The notes beneath the pieces were generated by a model, which saw only the letters and a program-made list of their open reading frames with translations, was not told the origin of the DNA and did not search any database. The position numbers and the translations under genes are program-made. 32,628 nucleotides of DNA from NCBI GenBank assembly GCA_017429945.1, contig JAFRNY010000044.1, positions 1 through 32,628 on the forward strand, in the 5' to 3' direction. Of the stretch, positions 15,676-24,143 are shown one piece after another (within the stretch, counting starts at the first letter, position 1; each line of letters opens with the position of its first letter). Source of the stretch: Bacteroidaceae bacterium. GTDB taxonomy: Bacteria > Bacteroidota > Bacteroidia > Bacteroidales > Bacteroidaceae.

Positions 15676-16050
15676 TTATTGATTATTATTCTTTGCTGTT
15701 TTAATTGATGCGACAAGGATGGCTATGAGTTCCTTACAAAGGGGATGCAAATTGCAAAAGGTGGACTCATCCAAGCAACCCGCTTCGTATAAGACTTCTA
15801 ACCAACCTTTTGTCTCATTGGCTTCTTTAAGTGAAATAGTGAGTTTAGTAATGAAATCTGGTGGACTTTGCGCAAATTCCGACTCTCGCACATTGGCATG
15901 AATGGAAGTGCCCGAACGTAGTATCTGTTGGAACAGACTATTCACACGCCAATCATTGTTTTGCTTGACCATTCTAACTATAGCAACAGCAAAATACTTG
16001 CTCTTCACATGAAGAGGGGAATCAGCACCTTGGCGAGTAATATAACCCAT
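15676..16050 (-). CDS. four-helix bundle protein (23S rRNA intervening-sequence protein family)
   Basis: A 124-residue protein of the four-helix-bundle family first noticed as the protein of 23S rRNA intervening sequences, also related to Avd proteins of diversity-generating retroelements. Seen: SPLHVKSKYFAVAIVRM, then LFQQILRSGTSIHANVRESE and LTISLKEANETKGWLEVL, the family's hallmark helices. The function of stand-alone members is unknown. It has no rRNA or reverse-transcriptase context here; it sits between pta and ackA. Base use differs from its neighbours: two 60-base lines from 15721 contain 28 and 22 G+C, well below the flanking genes. Heptamer arrays in inverted orientation flank it. 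This suggests a transferred insertion (inference). The first ten residues (MGYITRQGAD) may not belong if a later start is used. Confidence 0.88.
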   Translation of the reverse strand: MGYITRQGADSPLHVKSKYFAVAIVRMVKQNNDWRVNSLFQQILRSGTSIHANVRESEFAQSPPDFITKLTISLKEANETKGWLEVLYEAGCLDESTFCNLHPLCKELIAILVASIKTAKNNNQ

Positions 16051-16063
16051 TGCAAATGATACT

Positions 16064-16099
16064 TTTATTTTTCACTTTTCATTCTTTCACTTTTCACTT
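16064..16099. repeat. heptamer array (TTTTCAC type), right side of the four-helix-bundle gene
   Basis: Five units of TTTTCAC/TTTTCAT with one irregular spacing, in inverted orientation to the array at 15607-15638. It fills the space between the small gene's leader and the hairpin at the pta stop codon. Confidence 0.85.
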
Positions 16100-16118
16100 C
16101 GCTGAACAACGTTCAGCG
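16100..16118 (-). terminator. hairpin overlapping the pta stop codon
   Basis: CGCTGAAC (16100-16107) pairs with GTTCAGCG (16111-16118) around a three-base loop. It covers the last pta codons and its stop at 16113. There is no T run after it on the minus strand, so it may be a stability or attenuation element rather than a full terminator. Confidence 0.45.
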
Positions 16119-17120
16119 AGCATCCATGGCCTGGCAGGCTGTGATGGCAATGAGGTAGTAGATATCATCGACGGAGCAGCCGCGGCTGAGGTCGTTGACG
16201 GGACGTGCTATGCCCTGGAGGATAGGACCTATGGCTATTGCACCGGCGAGACGCTGGACGAGTTTGTAGCTTATGTTGCCGACTTCGAGATTCGGATAGA
16301 CGAGGACGTTGGCGTGGCCTGCGATGGCGCTGCCGGGGGCTTTCTTCTCACCTACGCTGGGCACGAGGGCGGCGTCGGCCTGCAGTTCGCCGTCGACCTT
16401 GAGTTCAGGACAACGTTCCTTAGCCAAACGAGTGGCCTCCACGACCTTGTCCACCACTTCGTGCTTGGCAGAGCCCTTGGTGGAGAAGCTGAGCATGGCA
16501 ACGCGCGGGTCGTCGAAGCCAGCAACGCTCTTAGCGGTCTGAGCCGTGCAGATGGCAATCTGCGAGAGCTGGTCAGCATCGGGCATGGGCGTCACGGCCA
16601 CATCACCTACGACGAGAACGCCATCCTCGCCGTACTCAGGACGGTCGGTGATGAGGAGCATAGCGCCGCTGACGCAGGTAATACCCGGGGAGCACTTGAT
16701 GATCTGGAGTGCGGGGCGCAACGTCTCACCCGTGGTGGAGAGAGCACCGGAGATCTGTCCGTCGGCACCTTCGGTCTTGATGATCATACAACCGAGGTAG
16801 AGCGGGTTCTTTACGAGCTCGCGGGCCTGTTCGATGGTCATGCCCTTGCTCTTGCGGAGTTCGCAGAGGAGCTGTGCGAGTTCCTCCGAGCGCTCGTAGT
16901 TCTCGGGGTCGATGAGCGTAGCCTCGCCGATGTGTGTGAGACCATGCTTCTCTGCCAGAGCGTGTACTTTGGCAGGATTACCGATAAGGATGATGTCGGC
17001 CAGGTGGTCGGCCAAGGCCTTGTCGGCCGCGATGAGCGTGCGCTCTTCCTCGGCCTCGGGGAGCACTATGCGCTGCGGATTGGCTTGCGCACGTGCGATG
17101 ATTTTTTCAATCAATGACAT
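16113..17120 (-). CDS. pta: phosphate acetyltransferase
   Basis: Converts acetyl-CoA and phosphate to acetyl phosphate, which AckA then uses to make ATP. The 335-residue protein is the short, single-domain PTA form without the N-terminal DRTGG/BioD-like part found in enterobacteria. Seen: RIVLPEAEEERTL (8-32 region), GALSTTGETLRPALQII near the middle, SFSTKGSAKHEVVDKV and DGELQADAALVP, with VYPNLEVGNISYKLVQRL near the C-terminus, all family signatures. The start MSLIEKI is preceded by a short ATTTACG-type repeat instead of a clear ribosome-binding site. The GH2 gene ends 27 bases upstream, so some read-through from it is possible. Confidence 0.95.
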   Translation of the reverse strand: MSLIEKIIARAQANPQRIVLPEAEEERTLIAADKALADHLADIILIGNPAKVHALAEKHGLTHIGEATLIDPENYERSEELAQLLCELRKSKGMTIEQARELVKNPLYLGCMIIKTEGADGQISGALSTTGETLRPALQIIKCSPGITCVSGAMLLITDRPEYGEDGVLVVGDVAVTPMPDADQLSQIAICTAQTAKSVAGFDDPRVAMLSFSTKGSAKHEVVDKVVEATRLAKERCPELKVDGELQADAALVPSVGEKKAPGSAIAGHANVLVYPNLEVGNISYKLVQRLAGAIAIGPILQGIARPVNDLSRGCSVDDIYYLIAITACQAMDAR

Positions 17121-17125
17121 CTTTG

Positions 17126-17156
17126 TGATTTACGATTTAATAATTTATTATTTGAT
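17126..17156. repeat. short heptamer-like tract (ATTTACG type)
   Basis: Three to four degenerate 7-base units (ATTTACG, ATTTAAT, ATTTATT) fill the gap between the GH2 stop and pta start. Same type as the tract inside the GH31 gene. Confidence 0.55.
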
Positions 17157-20100
17157 GATTACTTTCTGTCCATTAATGATATATACGCCTTTGGCCAGTC
17201 GGGAATGGTCTAAGCGCAGGCCCGAGAGGGTGAAGACGCCTGTGGCATGGGAGCCGTGGGGCGCAGGCAGGGCGGTGATGCCCGTGAGCGTGTCGGCTAT
17301 GCGCTGTAGCTCTGAGCGCTTGATCACTACAACCTTGCCACCGTCGGCATCGGCAGGGAAGCCAGTGGGAGCAATGTCGGAGAAGCGCCAGGAGAGGCTG
17401 TTGGCAGGAGCCTGCAGTGCGGAGTAGAATTCGCGAAAACTACCGTCCTCGGAGCCAAAGAGGTGCCAGCCCTTGCCGTCGAACGAAGGGAAGGTGGCAG
17501 GAGTAAAGAGCTTATGATTGTAGGAGAACACACGGGTGAAGTCGTGAAAGCGGCCGCGTGAGGGGTTGAGGCTGTTGGACCATGCCGTGCAGAGACCCTG
17601 GTTGTCGGGGTCGGTATAGAGGGCGACATACTGCTCGCCGACCTTGAAGATGTGGAGGTCGCGCACGGAAGTGCCGGGCGCGAAGTAGTTCATTGGGCGT
17701 GTGAACGAGGTGAAGTCCTGCGTACGGCTCCACTGCGGGACGTAGGTCTTGCCGGAGAGGGCCGTCCAAAAGTAGTAATAATTGCCGCTGGCGCTGTCGT
17801 AATCCATCTCCGGACCATTGGCAGCTACATCGCGAACCCTACCGCCCTCGGCGCCTACGGGTGTCCAGCGCACGAGGTCCGACGAAGTGTAATGATAAAG
17901 GCCAGGGGCATCGTCGGTACCGCCAAAGACGAGGTGGAAGGTGGCCCCACCCTCCTCATCCTCCAGCCTACGGACAAAAGGGCGCACCACTGCGGGTTGA
18001 CCGCCGGCGAGGCCGAAGATGCTTTGTCCGTCGTTGAGCTGCGTCCACGCCCGACCGTCGAGACTTGCGGCATAGAAGAGCCTATTGTCGGCGGCTTTGG
18101 AGTAGCAGAGGAGGTAGGCCTGCTCTGGGTCCTCAGCCGGGGCGAGCTGATTGGCGGCCATGGGCTGCGGCTGGAGGTCGGCATTGGCGGTGTAGGAGCG
18201 TAGGCTGAAGCCCGCGTCGATATACTGTCCGCCGCCGGTCTGGAGCGTGTGTATGGCTATGACGTTGTCGCCGTCGAGGTTGATGGCCTTGCGCGCTGCG
18301 TCGGAGATGTCGAAGAGCTGGTAGGTAGTGTTGTAACCCGTGATGCTGAAAGCCAGGACGCCGTTGATATACACCTCGGAGTCCTCATCGTAGAAGATAC
18401 GCAGGCAGAGGCGCGGGAGGTCGGCAGCCGCGACGCCGTCGAGGCGGAAGGTGCGGCGCACCCATATCTCGGGTGTGCTCCACTTGGTGCGCACGCGGGC
18501 ATCGGGCTGGCTGATATCGCCGAAGCCGGCGGCGCCACGCTTCCAGGCGCTGTCGTCGAAGGAGGGTTGTTCCCAGCCTTCGGCCGGCGCATCGGTGGTG
18601 TAGCGCCAATAGACGTTGGTGGCGTTATCGCCTGCGGACACGACACTTGTGGCACCGCTCAGGCGGTTGTTGGTGGTCTGCTCGATGTTGCGGCGGATGG
18701 ACGCCAACTGCTCGGCATCGACCTTAAGGACCTTACGGTCGTAGGTGAGGATGCCGTTGACCTCCTGCTCTACGTCGGTGATCTGAGTATAGACGGCAGC
18801 CCAGAGGCCCTTGGTGAGCTGCAGGCTCTGAAGGGCTGAGGTGTACTGATTGAAACGCGCTGTGTAGTCCTCGCTGTTGTCAACGGCGGTATACACCTGC
18901 TGACTGCCGGCCCACAGGTGGCCATCGATGAGATAGGTGATGCCACCATACTCGCCGCATACGTTGACGCGGTTGTTACCGGGATTGCTTGTGCCGTTGG
19001 GCGAGGGATAGCTATGGGCATCGGTGATATCGCCAATCTCGAAATCGTGCCAACCGGAAGCGGCGTTCATCAGGCGACCCATGTCGGCATCGGCATTGCG
19101 CACGACGAGATAGCCGCGCATGGTGTGGCCCGCACCGCCGTCAACGTCCTGGCCCCAGCTCTCGTTATAGGGAATCCATACGCAGATGGAGGGGTGCTGC
19201 TTCAGTGCGGTTACGATGCGCTCGCTCTCTGTGTAGAAGATGTGCTGCAGCTCAGACTTGGTGCCGAGGCTGCCGCCCTCGCTGCCATTGGGCATATCCT
19301 GCCACACGATGAGGCCGTTGCGGTCGCACCATTCGTACCAGAGGTCGGGCTCCACCTTGATGTGCTTGCGCACCATGTTCATGCCAAGCGCCTTGATGGT
19401 CTGGAGGTCGAAGATCATAGCCTCGTAGGAGGGCGGCGTCAGAAGACCGTCGGGCCACCAGCCTTGGTCGAGCGGGCCGAACATGAAGATGGGCTTGCCA
19501 TTGAGGAGGAAACCGGGATGACCGTCGATCATGGCCTTGGTGAGCGTTCGCAGTCCGAAATAGCCGCGCGCTTTGTCGCAGTCCTGACAGTTGGCTTCAG
19601 AGAGGGTAATGTCGAGGTTGTAGAGGTAGGGCGAGTCGGGCGACCAGAGCTTAGCGTCGGGGATGGTCAGCGTGACCTCCTCGCCAACAGCCGTTTTCTC
19701 GGAGGTAGCCACGATCTGCTCACCGTCGCGGGCTATGAGGGTGTACTTACACGTAGGATTGTTGGCAAAGACCTTAACACGGACGCTGCCTGTGGCTGCA
19801 TTGGGGACTAACTCGTAGCGCTCGATATAGCAGTTGCTGACGGGCTCGAGCCAGACGGTCTGCCAGATGCCGCTGCAGCTGGTGTACCAGATGCCGCCAG
19901 GGCCGGTGGTCTGCTTGCCGCGCGGCTGACCGCCACGGCTGCTGGGGTCATAGACGGCCACCTGCAGCTCCTGCTCACCTTCGGCTTTCAGCGCTTCGGT
20001 GATATCAAAGGTGAAGGGGTCGTTGCCACCTTCGTGCTCGCCCACCTTCGTGCGGTTGACATAGACGGCGCAACGCCAGTCGACGGCTCCGAAATGCAGA

Positions 20101-20492
20101 AGCACGCGTTTGTCACGGAAGGCGTCGGTCAGCGTGAATGTCCGACGGTACATCAGCGTAGAGTTGGCTGTCGTGCCGAGGTCGGTGTGCTTGATGCCCG
20201 AGAGGGCTGACTCCACACCGAAGGGCACGAGGATGCTCTTATTGAAACGGCTGACTGCGCTCTCGGCGGTCAGACGCACGACGTTGTCGCGCCGATAGTA
20301 GCCCCACAGGCCGTTGAGATTCATCCAATCGGAGCGCACGAGCTGCGGGCGAGGATACTGCTGCCACACCGACGCGGGGTCGATCTGCTCGCCCCAAGGC
20401 GTCATGACCGGCGCTGAGAGGCGCTGCCACTGCTGAGCCTGACAGGCCAGGCTCATCACGGCTACAACTATGCTTAAAACGAATCGTCTCAT
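17148..20492 (-). CDS. secreted GH2 glycosidase with C-terminal GH43-like propeller
   Basis: A 1114-residue exported protein, probably a beta-galactosidase/beta-glucuronidase-type exo-enzyme. Order: signal peptide (to about 20), GH2 sugar-binding domain (about 50-215), immunoglobulin-like domain (220-320), GH2 barrel (325-600) with acid/base Glu444 in PYNESWG and nucleophile Glu514 in VCGEYGG, a second jelly-roll domain (620-770, DEDSEVYINGVL), then a beta-propeller-like region (785-1050) resembling GH43 (GPEMDYDSASGNYYYFW, SVRDLHIFKVGEQYVALY). It ends in KGVYIINGQKVIIK, a sorting-type tail also seen on the GH5 and GH26 proteins. The two potential catalytic modules in one chain are unusual; whether the propeller is active or only binds sugar is unclear. 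The substrate is not evident from context, which is metabolic (pta) and transport genes. Confidence 0.88.
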   Translation of the reverse strand: MRRFVLSIVVAVMSLACQAQQWQRLSAPVMTPWGEQIDPASVWQQYPRPQLVRSDWMNLNGLWGYYRRDNVVRLTAESAVSRFNKSILVPFGVESALSGIKHTDLGTTANSTLMYRRTFTLTDAFRDKRVLLHFGAVDWRCAVYVNRTKVGEHEGGNDPFTFDITEALKAEGEQELQVAVYDPSSRGGQPRGKQTTGPGGIWYTSCSGIWQTVWLEPVSNCYIERYELVPNAATGSVRVKVFANNPTCKYTLIARDGEQIVATSEKTAVGEEVTLTIPDAKLWSPDSPYLYNLDITLSEANCQDCDKARGYFGLRTLTKAMIDGHPGFLLNGKPIFMFGPLDQGWWPDGLLTPPSYEAMIFDLQTIKALGMNMVRKHIKVEPDLWYEWCDRNGLIVWQDMPNGSEGGSLGTKSELQHIFYTESERIVTALKQHPSICVWIPYNESWGQDVDGGAGHTMRGYLVVRNADADMGRLMNAASGWHDFEIGDITDAHSYPSPNGTSNPGNNRVNVCGEYGGITYLIDGHLWAGSQQVYTAVDNSEDYTARFNQYTSALQSLQLTKGLWAAVYTQITDVEQEVNGILTYDRKVLKVDAEQLASIRRNIEQTTNNRLSGATSVVSAGDNATNVYWRYTTDAPAEGWEQPSFDDSAWKRGAAGFGDISQPDARVRTKWSTPEIWVRRTFRLDGVAAADLPRLCLRIFYDEDSEVYINGVLAFSITGYNTTYQLFDISDAARKAINLDGDNVIAIHTLQTGGGQYIDAGFSLRSYTANADLQPQPMAANQLAPAEDPEQAYLLCYSKAADNRLFYAASLDGRAWTQLNDGQSIFGLAGGQPAVVRPFVRRLEDEEGGATFHLVFGGTDDAPGLYHYTSSDLVRWTPVGAEGGRVRDVAANGPEMDYDSASGNYYYFWTALSGKTYVPQWSRTQDFTSFTRPMNYFAPGTSVRDLHIFKVGEQYVALYTDPDNQGLCTAWSNSLNPSRGRFHDFTRVFSYNHKLFTPATFPSFDGKGWHLFGSEDGSFREFYSALQAPANSLSWRFSDIAPTGFPADADGGKVVVIKRSELQRIADTLTGITALPAPHGSHATGVFTLSGLRLDHSRLAKGVYIINGQKVIIK

Positions 20493-20688
20493 TATTTATG
20501 GGCGTTAATGTTAAAACCTATTTTGACGTTACACTACTTAGTCTCTGGAAGAAGGTTCAAGGGTCCGGGGCAAAAGTCTTAAGAGTTTTTTACGACACCC
20601 TTTACTTCACTTGCGAAGAACCGTCAGCCCTAATCCCTCGCTCGGCGCTTGCGACGCTGTAACCCTTCATTGTCCACTTTCCCTTTCT

Positions 20689-20718
20689 CCCCTCCCTTTG
20701 GGAGGGGCTGGGGGTGGG
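20689..20718. repeat. G/C-rich hairpin element next to the transporter stop
   Basis: CCCCTCCC (20689-20696) and GGGAGGGG (20700-20707) form an eight-base stem around TTT, followed by CTGGGGGTGGG, directly against the transporter stop codon at 20719. Similar 'CTCCCTTTGGGAGGG...GGGGTGGG' sequences are commonly dispersed 3' of genes in Bacteroidota genomes (from general knowledge). It could act as a terminator-like structure, but lacks a T run. Confidence 0.6.
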
Positions 20719-22683
20719 CTATTCTGTCTTCGCTTTCACGCTCGCCACTATCATATAGATAATAATGAGAGCGTAGGCTGCTATGGAAAGAAGCTCAGAC
20801 ATAGGGTTGGCCAGCCACGCCTCGCTGATAGGATTAAAGCCCACGAATCGGAGGATGGCCGAGACTACGCCCATCAGAGCGCCGCCGGCGATGAAACCAC
20901 TGGCGATGAGCGTGCCGCGCTCGCCACGGGCATTATTGAGGGCGGCATCGGAGGAGCGATGAGTGACGAACCAGTTGATGGCGCCGCCTACGACGAGGGG
21001 AACGTTGAGCTGCAAGGGGATGAACATACCAAGGGCGAAAGCCAGCACAGGCACGTCGAGCAGGTTGAGCAACAGCGCCAGCATAGCACCGACGCCGTAG
21101 AGCGTCCAAGGTGCGCCCTGCCCCATCATCAGAGGCTCGATGACGGCAGCCATGGCGTTGGCCTGCGGAGCTACGAGGGCATCGTCGCCCGTGAAGCCAT
21201 AGGTTTTGTTGAGGATGATGATGACACCACCCACGGTGGCTGCCGAGACGAGCGTGCCGAGGAACTTCCACGTCTCCTGCTTGGCAGGCGTCGTGCCGAG
21301 CCAGTAACCTATCTTCAGGTCGGTGATGAATCCACCGGCCATGGACAGAGCCGTGCAGACGACACCGCCGATGACCATAGAGGCCACGATGCCGTCGGTG
21401 CCTTGCAGGCCTACGGCCACGAGGACGATGGAGGCGATAATGAGGGTCATCAGCGTCATGCCCGAGACGGGGTTGGTGCCCACGATGGCTATGGCATTGG
21501 CGGCCACGGTGGTGAAGAGGAAGGCTATGACAGCCACTACGAGCCAAGCCACGAAGGCTTGTGCGAGGTTGTGGATGAGGCCGACGTAGAAGAAGATGAA
21601 GACGATGGCCAGGGCTGCGATGATAGCGATGGCCAGGAAGCGCATATTCAGGTCGCGGTCGGTGCGAAGAGTGGCAGCAGCGACGTCCTTGCCCTTGCCG
21701 CGCAGCTCACGGCCGGCCAGACCTACGGCACCCTTGATGACGCCCCAGCTCTTGACGATGCCGATGACGCCGGCCATGGCGATAGCACCGATGCCGATGT
21801 AGCGGGCGTAGTTGGTGAAGATGAACTGAGGGTCCATCTGCGAAAGCATAACGCTATCGACCGTCGTCATGCCGAGCAGGGGAATGAGGAACCACCATAC
21901 GAAGAGGCTGCCGGCGCAGATGATGGCGGCATACTTAAGACCCACGATGTAGCCCAGGCCAAGGACGGCGGCGCCGGTGTTGATGGAGAAGGTGAGCTTA
22001 GCCTTCTGGGCAAGAGCCTCGCCCCAAGCGGTCATACGCGTGGAGAGGGTCTCGTGCCACCAACCGAATGTGGAGACGACGAAGTCATACAGGCCGCCTA
22101 TGGCAGCTGCCCAGATGAGCGTACGCGCTTGGTTGCCGCCCTGCTGACCGCTGACAAGGACCTGCGTAGTGGCTGTGGCCTCGGGGAAGGGGTACTTGCC
22201 GTGCATATCCTTGACGAAATAGCGGCGGAAGGGGATGAGGAACAGTATGCCCAGACAGCCGCCGAGCAGCGAAGCGAGGAACACCTGCAGGAAATTGACG
22301 GTGATCTCAGGATATTTGGCTTGCAAGATGTAAAGGGCCGGCAGGGTGAAGATGGCACCGGCCACGATGACGCCCGACGAGGCGCCGATGCTCTGGATGA
22401 TGACGTTCTCGCCGAGACCGTTCTTGCGACGGGCAGCGGTGCTCAAACCCACAGCGATGATGGCAATGGGTATGGCGGCCTCGAAGACCTGGCCTACCTT
22501 CAAGCCGAGGTAGGCGGCAGCGGCCGAGAAGAGGACGGCCATAAGAATGCCCCACGACACACTCCAGGCGTTCACCTCGGGATAGTCGCGGTCGGCGCGC
22601 ATAAGGGGTTCGTAGCTCTCGCCATCGTGCAGCTCGCGGAAAGCGTTCTCCGGCAACTGCATCTGTTCTTGCTTTTCTTCCAT
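20719..22683 (-). CDS. OPT-family oligopeptide transporter
   Basis: Predicted inner-membrane secondary transporter of the OPT family (peptides or metal-chelate compounds). The 654 residues form around 15 hydrophobic segments after a charged N-terminal tail of about 38 residues. Motifs fitting the bacterial OPT branch: VSWGILMAVLFSAAAAYLGLKVGQVFEAAIPIAI near the start, GASSGVIVAGAIFTLPALYIL, and PFPEATATTQVLVSG in the middle, then LNLLDVPVLAFALGMFIPLQLNVPLVVGGAI near the C-terminus. Length is normal and no break is seen. It stands alone, with its own -7 element and a hairpin upstream. The substrate cannot be told from sequence. Confidence 0.93.
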   Translation of the reverse strand: MEEKQEQMQLPENAFRELHDGESYEPLMRADRDYPEVNAWSVSWGILMAVLFSAAAAYLGLKVGQVFEAAIPIAIIAVGLSTAARRKNGLGENVIIQSIGASSGVIVAGAIFTLPALYILQAKYPEITVNFLQVFLASLLGGCLGILFLIPFRRYFVKDMHGKYPFPEATATTQVLVSGQQGGNQARTLIWAAAIGGLYDFVVSTFGWWHETLSTRMTAWGEALAQKAKLTFSINTGAAVLGLGYIVGLKYAAIICAGSLFVWWFLIPLLGMTTVDSVMLSQMDPQFIFTNYARYIGIGAIAMAGVIGIVKSWGVIKGAVGLAGRELRGKGKDVAAATLRTDRDLNMRFLAIAIIAALAIVFIFFYVGLIHNLAQAFVAWLVVAVIAFLFTTVAANAIAIVGTNPVSGMTLMTLIIASIVLVAVGLQGTDGIVASMVIGGVVCTALSMAGGFITDLKIGYWLGTTPAKQETWKFLGTLVSAATVGGVIIILNKTYGFTGDDALVAPQANAMAAVIEPLMMGQGAPWTLYGVGAMLALLLNLLDVPVLAFALGMFIPLQLNVPLVVGGAINWFVTHRSSDAALNNARGERGTLIASGFIAGGALMGVVSAILRFVGFNPISEAWLANPMSELLSIAAYALIIIYMIVASVKAKTE

Positions 22684-22737
22684 AATGAAATCGTTTTACC
22701 AGACCACAAAATGCAGTCTGCACTATATACTGCGCCG

Positions 22738-22745
22738 CAAAGGTA
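22738..22745 (-). promoter_or_regulatory. -7 promoter element of the OPT transporter gene
   Basis: TACCTTTG on the minus strand followed by CGGC matches TAnnTTTG, about 55 bases before the start codon. The position for the -33 box falls inside the neighbouring terminator hairpin and carries no TTTG. Confidence 0.55.
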
Positions 22746-22747
22746 CA

Positions 22748-22775
22748 AAAAAAACCGCTTTGCAGCGGTTTTTTT
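22748..22775. terminator. bidirectional Rho-independent terminator
   Basis: A 12-base stem, AAAAAAACCGCT (22748-22759) with AGCGGTTTTTTT (22764-22775), and loop TTGC. It gives a T run on both strands. It lies three bases upstream of the OPT -7 element, shielding that promoter from transcription coming from ompA. Confidence 0.85.
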
Positions 22776-22783
22776 AATTAAAA

Positions 22784-22884
22784 ATGAACGATGAACAATG
22801 AATTAATTATATCAGCATTTAACCAAGTTATCTCAGCATTCAATGGTGACTCTTATTCGTCATTCTTCATTCGTTATTTGTCAC
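22784..22884. repeat. two short heptamer arrays between two terminators
   Basis: GATGAAC-type units at 22784-22807 and TCATTCT/TCATTCG-type units at 22855-22884, separated by about 45 bases containing two ATCAGCATT/CTCAGCATT segments. The stretch lies between the two terminators and holds no gene. Confidence 0.6.
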
Positions 22885-22888
22885 AAAA

Positions 22889-22918
22889 TTAAAAGCCCGC
22901 ATATCAGCGGGCTTTTAA
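22889..22918 (-). terminator. Rho-independent terminator of the OmpA-like gene
   Basis: A perfect 12-base stem, TTAAAAGCCCGC (22889-22900) with GCGGGCTTTTAA (22907-22918), and a six-base loop. On the minus strand it ends in TTTTAATTTT. It starts right after the porin stop codon. Confidence 0.9.
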
Positions 22919-22920
22919 TC

Positions 22921-24033
22921 TTACTTTGCGATAGCGATAGAAACGCGGTTCTTGTCGTTCTCGGCGAAAGGCTGAACGGTGTCGCCCTTGCTGTCAACAG
23001 TGATGCGAGCGGCGTCGATGCCAGCCTCGGTGAGAGCCTTGGCAACGTTCTCAGCACGCTTCGAAGCATACATCTGGTTGATCTTCGGGTTACCTGTGCC
23101 GGCATCAGCATAGCTGGTGACGCTGACCTTCGTGTCGGGGTTAGCCTTCAGGAAGGCGATGAGGTTCTGCAGCTTGGCAGCTTCGGTGCCGACAGCAACA
23201 GTCTCGCGGATAGCGTAGAAGATCTCGGTGCGCATCTCGGGCTTCTTAACGGGCTCGGGCTTAACAACGGGCTTCGGCTCCTCAACAACGGGAGCGGGCT
23301 CCTCAACGACGGGTGCGGGGATGACGGTGCGCTTAACGGTGGGACCGAGAGCTACACGTACACCGAGCAGAGCGTTGAAGTACCAGTCGGCCTTCATCTT
23401 CTTCTCTGCCTTCTTCGAGTTGTACTTGTCGGAGAGGACATTGGCGTTACCTTCGAGGGTGATAGCTACGCGGTCGGAGCAGCGGAAGTCGAAGTCAAGA
23501 CCGGCGCGGCCTACGGGGCGAACCTTGGTGCCGTCCCAGAGGTACTCGAGCTCGTGGGTGTAGCCGTTGGGATCGAACACAGGGGGCTGGCTGGCAATAA
23601 CAGCCTGCAGGTCCTGAGCCTCGTCGTTGTTCCAAGCGATGTTAGCAGCACCGCCCAGGATAAGACCTACGTTGAGGAAGCGCTTGGGCTTCCAACCGCC
23701 AATGAGGTTCGTCAGGCTAACCTTCAGGTCGAGACCTGCGCTGGCGTAGTTCCACTTGTAGTCTGCCTTGGGGTGGCTTACCCAACCGCCCTTAGACTCC
23801 CAGCCGCTGCCCTGCAGACGCAGGCCGAGGACGGGGTTGAACTGATAGCCTACTGCAACCTGTGCGGCAGGTGAGAGGAGGTCCTTGAACTTAGCCTCGC
23901 CCAGAGTGTGGGCGCCGCCGGCCTGCAGCTGCAGGAACCAGTGGGGCTGGAACTCTTCGATTACCTGGTCCTGAGCGGAAGCCGTGGTAAATGCAGCAAA
24001 GAACATTGCTGCCAAAAACATAAACTTTTTCAT
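22921..24033 (-). CDS. OmpA-family outer membrane protein
   Basis: Predicted outer membrane porin that ties the membrane to peptidoglycan. The 370 residues contain a signal peptide (cleavage after TASA, about residue 20), an N-terminal beta-barrel (about 25-225, alternating pattern with many aromatic ends such as HWFLQLQAGG and WYFNALLGVRVAL), a Pro/Val/Glu-rich linker (about 235-268, PAPVVEEPAPVVEEPKP), and a C-terminal OmpA domain (about 275-370). In the latter SYADAGTGNPKIN and ASKRAENVAKAL carry the Asp and Arg positions that bind diaminopimelate in the family. Codons are strongly biased toward those of highly expressed genes, as in the giant lipoprotein at the right edge. A strong terminator follows. 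Confidence 0.94.
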   Translation of the reverse strand: MKKFMFLAAMFFAAFTTASAQDQVIEEFQPHWFLQLQAGGAHTLGEAKFKDLLSPAAQVAVGYQFNPVLGLRLQGSGWESKGGWVSHPKADYKWNYASAGLDLKVSLTNLIGGWKPKRFLNVGLILGGAANIAWNNDEAQDLQAVIASQPPVFDPNGYTHELEYLWDGTKVRPVGRAGLDFDFRCSDRVAITLEGNANVLSDKYNSKKAEKKMKADWYFNALLGVRVALGPTVKRTVIPAPVVEEPAPVVEEPKPVVKPEPVKKPEMRTEIFYAIRETVAVGTEAAKLQNLIAFLKANPDTKVSVTSYADAGTGNPKINQMYASKRAENVAKALTEAGIDAARITVDSKGDTVQPFAENDKNRVSIAIAK

Positions 24034-24143
24034 TTTCGTTTTGTTTTTAATAAAGGGTTAATACTGATTTTTTTCGTTTAATGATTTACGGTTTACTAAT
24101 TACTCCTTACTTTCTGTCTCGTATGATATATATTGGTGAATTA

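Noticed and set aside
15676-16050. Diversity-generating retroelement (Avd-type accessory protein)
   Set aside because: The family is related to Avd, but there is no reverse transcriptase, template/variable repeat pair or target gene in the window.
15676-16050. 23S rRNA intervening sequence
   Set aside because: The gene family fits, but no rRNA sequence flanks it; the neighbours are pta and ackA.
16050-17117. Plus-strand open frame opposite pta
   Set aside because: Exact shadow of the well-supported pta gene; its N-terminus is translated heptamer repeat.
20611-22794. Long plus-strand open frame (727 codons) opposite the OPT transporter gene
   Set aside because: Rich in Asp, Gly, His and Glu as expected for the complement of a hydrophobic protein's codons; no domain is recognisable and the minus strand encodes a complete transporter.
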